Shown piece after piece: positions 6,057-7,826 of a DNA stretch of 7,826 bases. The notes beneath the pieces are model-generated. The model made no database searches, was not told the origin of the DNA, and saw nothing but the letters and a program-made list of their open reading frames with translations. Positions within the stretch are counted from its first letter, which is position 1; every line of letters starts with the position of its first letter. The stretch comes from Candidatus Colimorpha enterica (lineage in GTDB: Bacteria > Bacillota > Clostridia > Oscillospirales > CAG-272), in the NCBI GenBank assembly GCA_018065475.1, contig JAGHTD010000275.1, positions 1 to 7,826 on the forward strand. The letters run 5' to 3'. The position numbers were made by a program, and so were the translations under genes.

Positions 6057-7826
6057 ATGTACCGGATTTCATTCACCGGAGATCTTGAAGGTCTGACCGA
6101 AGGTATCTCCGCCCTCTCTCCCCAGCTCGGCATTTCCGAAGACAAAAACGGCGACTATACGCTGAAAGCAGTAAAGAAGGACGGCGGAGCGATCGACGTC
6201 GTATGCGACGGCAAGGATATCACCGTCACCTACGGCGCAAGAAACCATTTCTTCCGCGCCCTCGGTCTCGTCATCGAACATCTTGGCGCAGGCGAAAAGG
6301 AGTTCTCGGTCTCTGAGCCGTCATATTTCACTATGAACGGCCCGATGTTCGACGTTTCGCAGGGAAACTCCGTCATCAACGTGAAGTCGCTTAAAAAGAT
6401 CATAAGATCGCTCGCTCTCATGGGACTCAACACACTCATGGTTTACTGCGAGGACAGCTACGAGGTAAAGGAGCGTCCTTATTTCGGTTATATGCGCGCC
6501 CGCTATTCCGAGGAGGATATGAGAGAGCTTGACGCTTACGCCGATTCGCTCGGTATCGAAATGATCCCCTGCATCCAGACGCTCGCCCACATGCCTCAGC
6601 CCCTCCGTTGGAAGGTCTTTCACGGTTTCCGCGATTACGAGGCCTGCCTTATGGTAGGAGAAGAGGAGACGTACAAGTTCGTCGAGGACCTTATCCGCGC
6701 CGCATCCCGCCCCTTCAGGACGAAGAAGATCCATATCGGTATGGACGAGGCGTGGAAGCTCGGCAGAGGAAAGTATCTCGACAAGCACGGCTACACCGAT
6801 CCCTCCCTTATGATGAAGGAACACCTCGCAAAGGTCTATGAGATCACCGAAAAGCTCGGTCTCGAGCCGATGATGTGGGACGATATGTACTACCGCACCT
6901 TCGGAAGCAAGGGCTACTATCAGTTCGACACCCCCGTTCCCGAGGCAACGAGGGCTATGGTGCCCGAAAAGATGTCCTGCATCTACTGGGATTACTACCA
7001 CAACAAGCAGGAAGAATACGAGAAGCTCGTCCGCAGTCACAAGGAGCTTTCCGACAAGGTCATCTTCGCCGGAGGTATATGGACATGGACGGGCTTCGGT
7101 CTCAGATACAAGAAGACAGTCGTCACCACCGAGAGCGCGCTCAACGCCTGCAAGAAGCTCGGTATCGACAGAGTGTTCATGACTACCTGGGGTGACAACG
7201 GCACCGAGTGCCTCATCAACACCACCCTCATCGGCTGTCAGCTCTACGCAGAGCATCAGTATGCCGACAAGATCGACTACGACAAGTTCGCAAAGCGTTT
7301 CAGGTTCTGCACGGGCGGAAACGTAAGCGATTTCGACCTTCTTGAAGACCTCGACCGCACTCCCGACACCGTCGGAAGAGAGCTTGACGCAGATTTCAAC
7401 TCCGCAAAGTACCTTATGTGGCAGGACGTCCTCACCGGACTTTTCGACAAGAACATCGAAGGCGTAGCTCTCAACGCTCACTACGAGGCACTTGAAAAGA
7501 AGCTCGCAGAGGCGGAGAAGCGCAACGGCGACTTCAACGGAATGTTTGAATACAACCGCCACGTCGCAAACGTCCTTGCCGTAAAGTCGGAGATCGGTCT
7601 GAAGCTCACCGCCGCCTACAAGGCAGGCGACAAAACGGAGCTCAGAAACATCGCCGAAAACGTGCTTCCCGATCTGTTCAAGCGCGTTTCGGATCTCCGC
7701 GATGTCCACATGAAGAACTGGTTTGACCAGTACAAGGCGCTCGGCTGGGATATTATGGATATGAGATACGGCTCACTCCTTGCCCGTATCGACAGCGCGA
7801 TCACCGAGATCAAGGCGTATCTCGCC
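6057..7826 (+). CDS. Cytoplasmic family-20 glycoside hydrolase, probable exo-beta-N-acetylhexosaminidase (GH20C-like), 3' end outside window
   Basis: This enzyme should remove terminal beta-linked GlcNAc and/or GalNAc by substrate-assisted catalysis. It has 590 codons without a stop; relatives run about 50 residues further, so most of the protein is here. A small N-terminal alpha/beta domain (about 1-105) precedes the TIM barrel (about 110-400) and a helical C-terminal region (about 420-590). The catalytic pair is Asp230-Glu231 in HIGMDEAW: in this family the Asp orients the substrate acetamido group and the Glu is the acid. Other landmarks are YCEDSYE (130-136), PCIQTLAHM (171-179), MMWDDM (272-277), YWDYYH (310-315), GGIWTWTG (339-346) and TWGDNGTE (377-384). 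These match, from memory, Streptococcus pneumoniae GH20C, a cytosolic enzyme acting on both GlcNAc and GalNAc. No signal peptide is present, so substrate must be imported. ATG 6057-6059 has AAGGA at 6046-6050. It is transcribed away from the importer operon. Codon use matches the neighbours. The exact linkage preference is unknown. Confidence 0.93.
   Translation, partial: MYRISFTGDLEGLTEGISALSPQLGISEDKNGDYTLKAVKKDGGAIDVVCDGKDITVTYGARNHFFRALGLVIEHLGAGEKEFSVSEPSYFTMNGPMFDVSQGNSVINVKSLKKIIRSLALMGLNTLMVYCEDSYEVKERPYFGYMRARYSEEDMRELDAYADSLGIEMIPCIQTLAHMPQPLRWKVFHGFRDYEACLMVGEEETYKFVEDLIRAASRPFRTKKIHIGMDEAWKLGRGKYLDKHGYTDPSLMMKEHLAKVYEITEKLGLEPMMWDDMYYRTFGSKGYYQFDTPVPEATRAMVPEKMSCIYWDYYHNKQEEYEKLVRSHKELSDKVIFAGGIWTWTGFGLRYKKTVVTTESALNACKKLGIDRVFMTTWGDNGTECLINTTLIGCQLYAEHQYADKIDYDKFAKRFRFCTGGNVSDFDLLEDLDRTPDTVGRELDADFNSAKYLMWQDVLTGLFDKNIEGVALNAHYEALEKKLAEAEKRNGDFNGMFEYNRHVANVLAVKSEIGLKLTAAYKAGDKTELRNIAENVLPDLFKRVSDLRDVHMKNWFDQYKALGWDIMDMRYGSLLARIDSAITEIKAYLA

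Noticed and set aside
6321..7709. A 462-codon minus-strand frame antisense to the hydrolase
   Set aside because: The plus strand encodes a GH20 enzyme with its catalytic Asp-Glu pair and an uninterrupted 590-codon frame; the antisense translation has no recognisable domain.

Overview
The window looks like chromosomal DNA of a Gram-positive bacterium, most likely an uncultured member of the Clostridia (Bacillota). The evidence is a near-consensus sigma-A type promoter (TTGACA, 17 bp, TATAAT), strong purine-rich ribosome binding sites, a lipoprotein-type substrate-binding protein, and AT-rich intergenic DNA around coding regions that favour C or G at third positions. The phylum is a fair inference; anything finer is a guess.

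Layout. Positions 1-5622 hold four genes on the minus strand, read from right to left: a very large family-5 solute-binding lipoprotein (oppA-like, 857 aa), then the permeases oppB (320 aa) and oppC (519 aa) and the start of the ATPase oppD (122 codons, cut by the left edge). oppB, oppC and oppD are packed with 2-base gaps. oppA is separated from oppB by 154 bases that hold two inverted repeats. Positions 5623-6056 are a divergent promoter region of about 430 bases without a convincing gene. It carries a promoter facing left for oppA, a promoter facing right for the next gene, and an 11-bp inverted repeat just upstream of the right-hand promoter. Positions 6057-7826 encode on the plus strand a cytoplasmic family-20 glycoside hydrolase (beta-N-acetylhexosaminidase of the streptococcal GH20C type), open at the right edge after 590 codons.

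How the genes may work together. The Opp/Dpp-type importer would capture a substrate outside the cell with the lipoprotein, pass it through the OppB/OppC channel and spend ATP at OppD and, presumably, an OppF beyond the left edge. Such importers carry peptides in most bacteria, but some carry oligosaccharides. The divergent neighbour is an intracellular exo-hexosaminidase without a signal peptide, so a reasonable hypothesis is uptake of a GlcNAc- or GalNAc-bearing oligosaccharide or glycopeptide that is trimmed inside the cell. Sequence alone does not prove this.

The most unusual points are the roughly 200-residue extracytoplasmic insertion in OppC, paired with an oversized OppA, and the tandem hairpins between oppA and oppB. 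I see no mobile element, CRISPR array, RNA gene or clearly new defence-like system.
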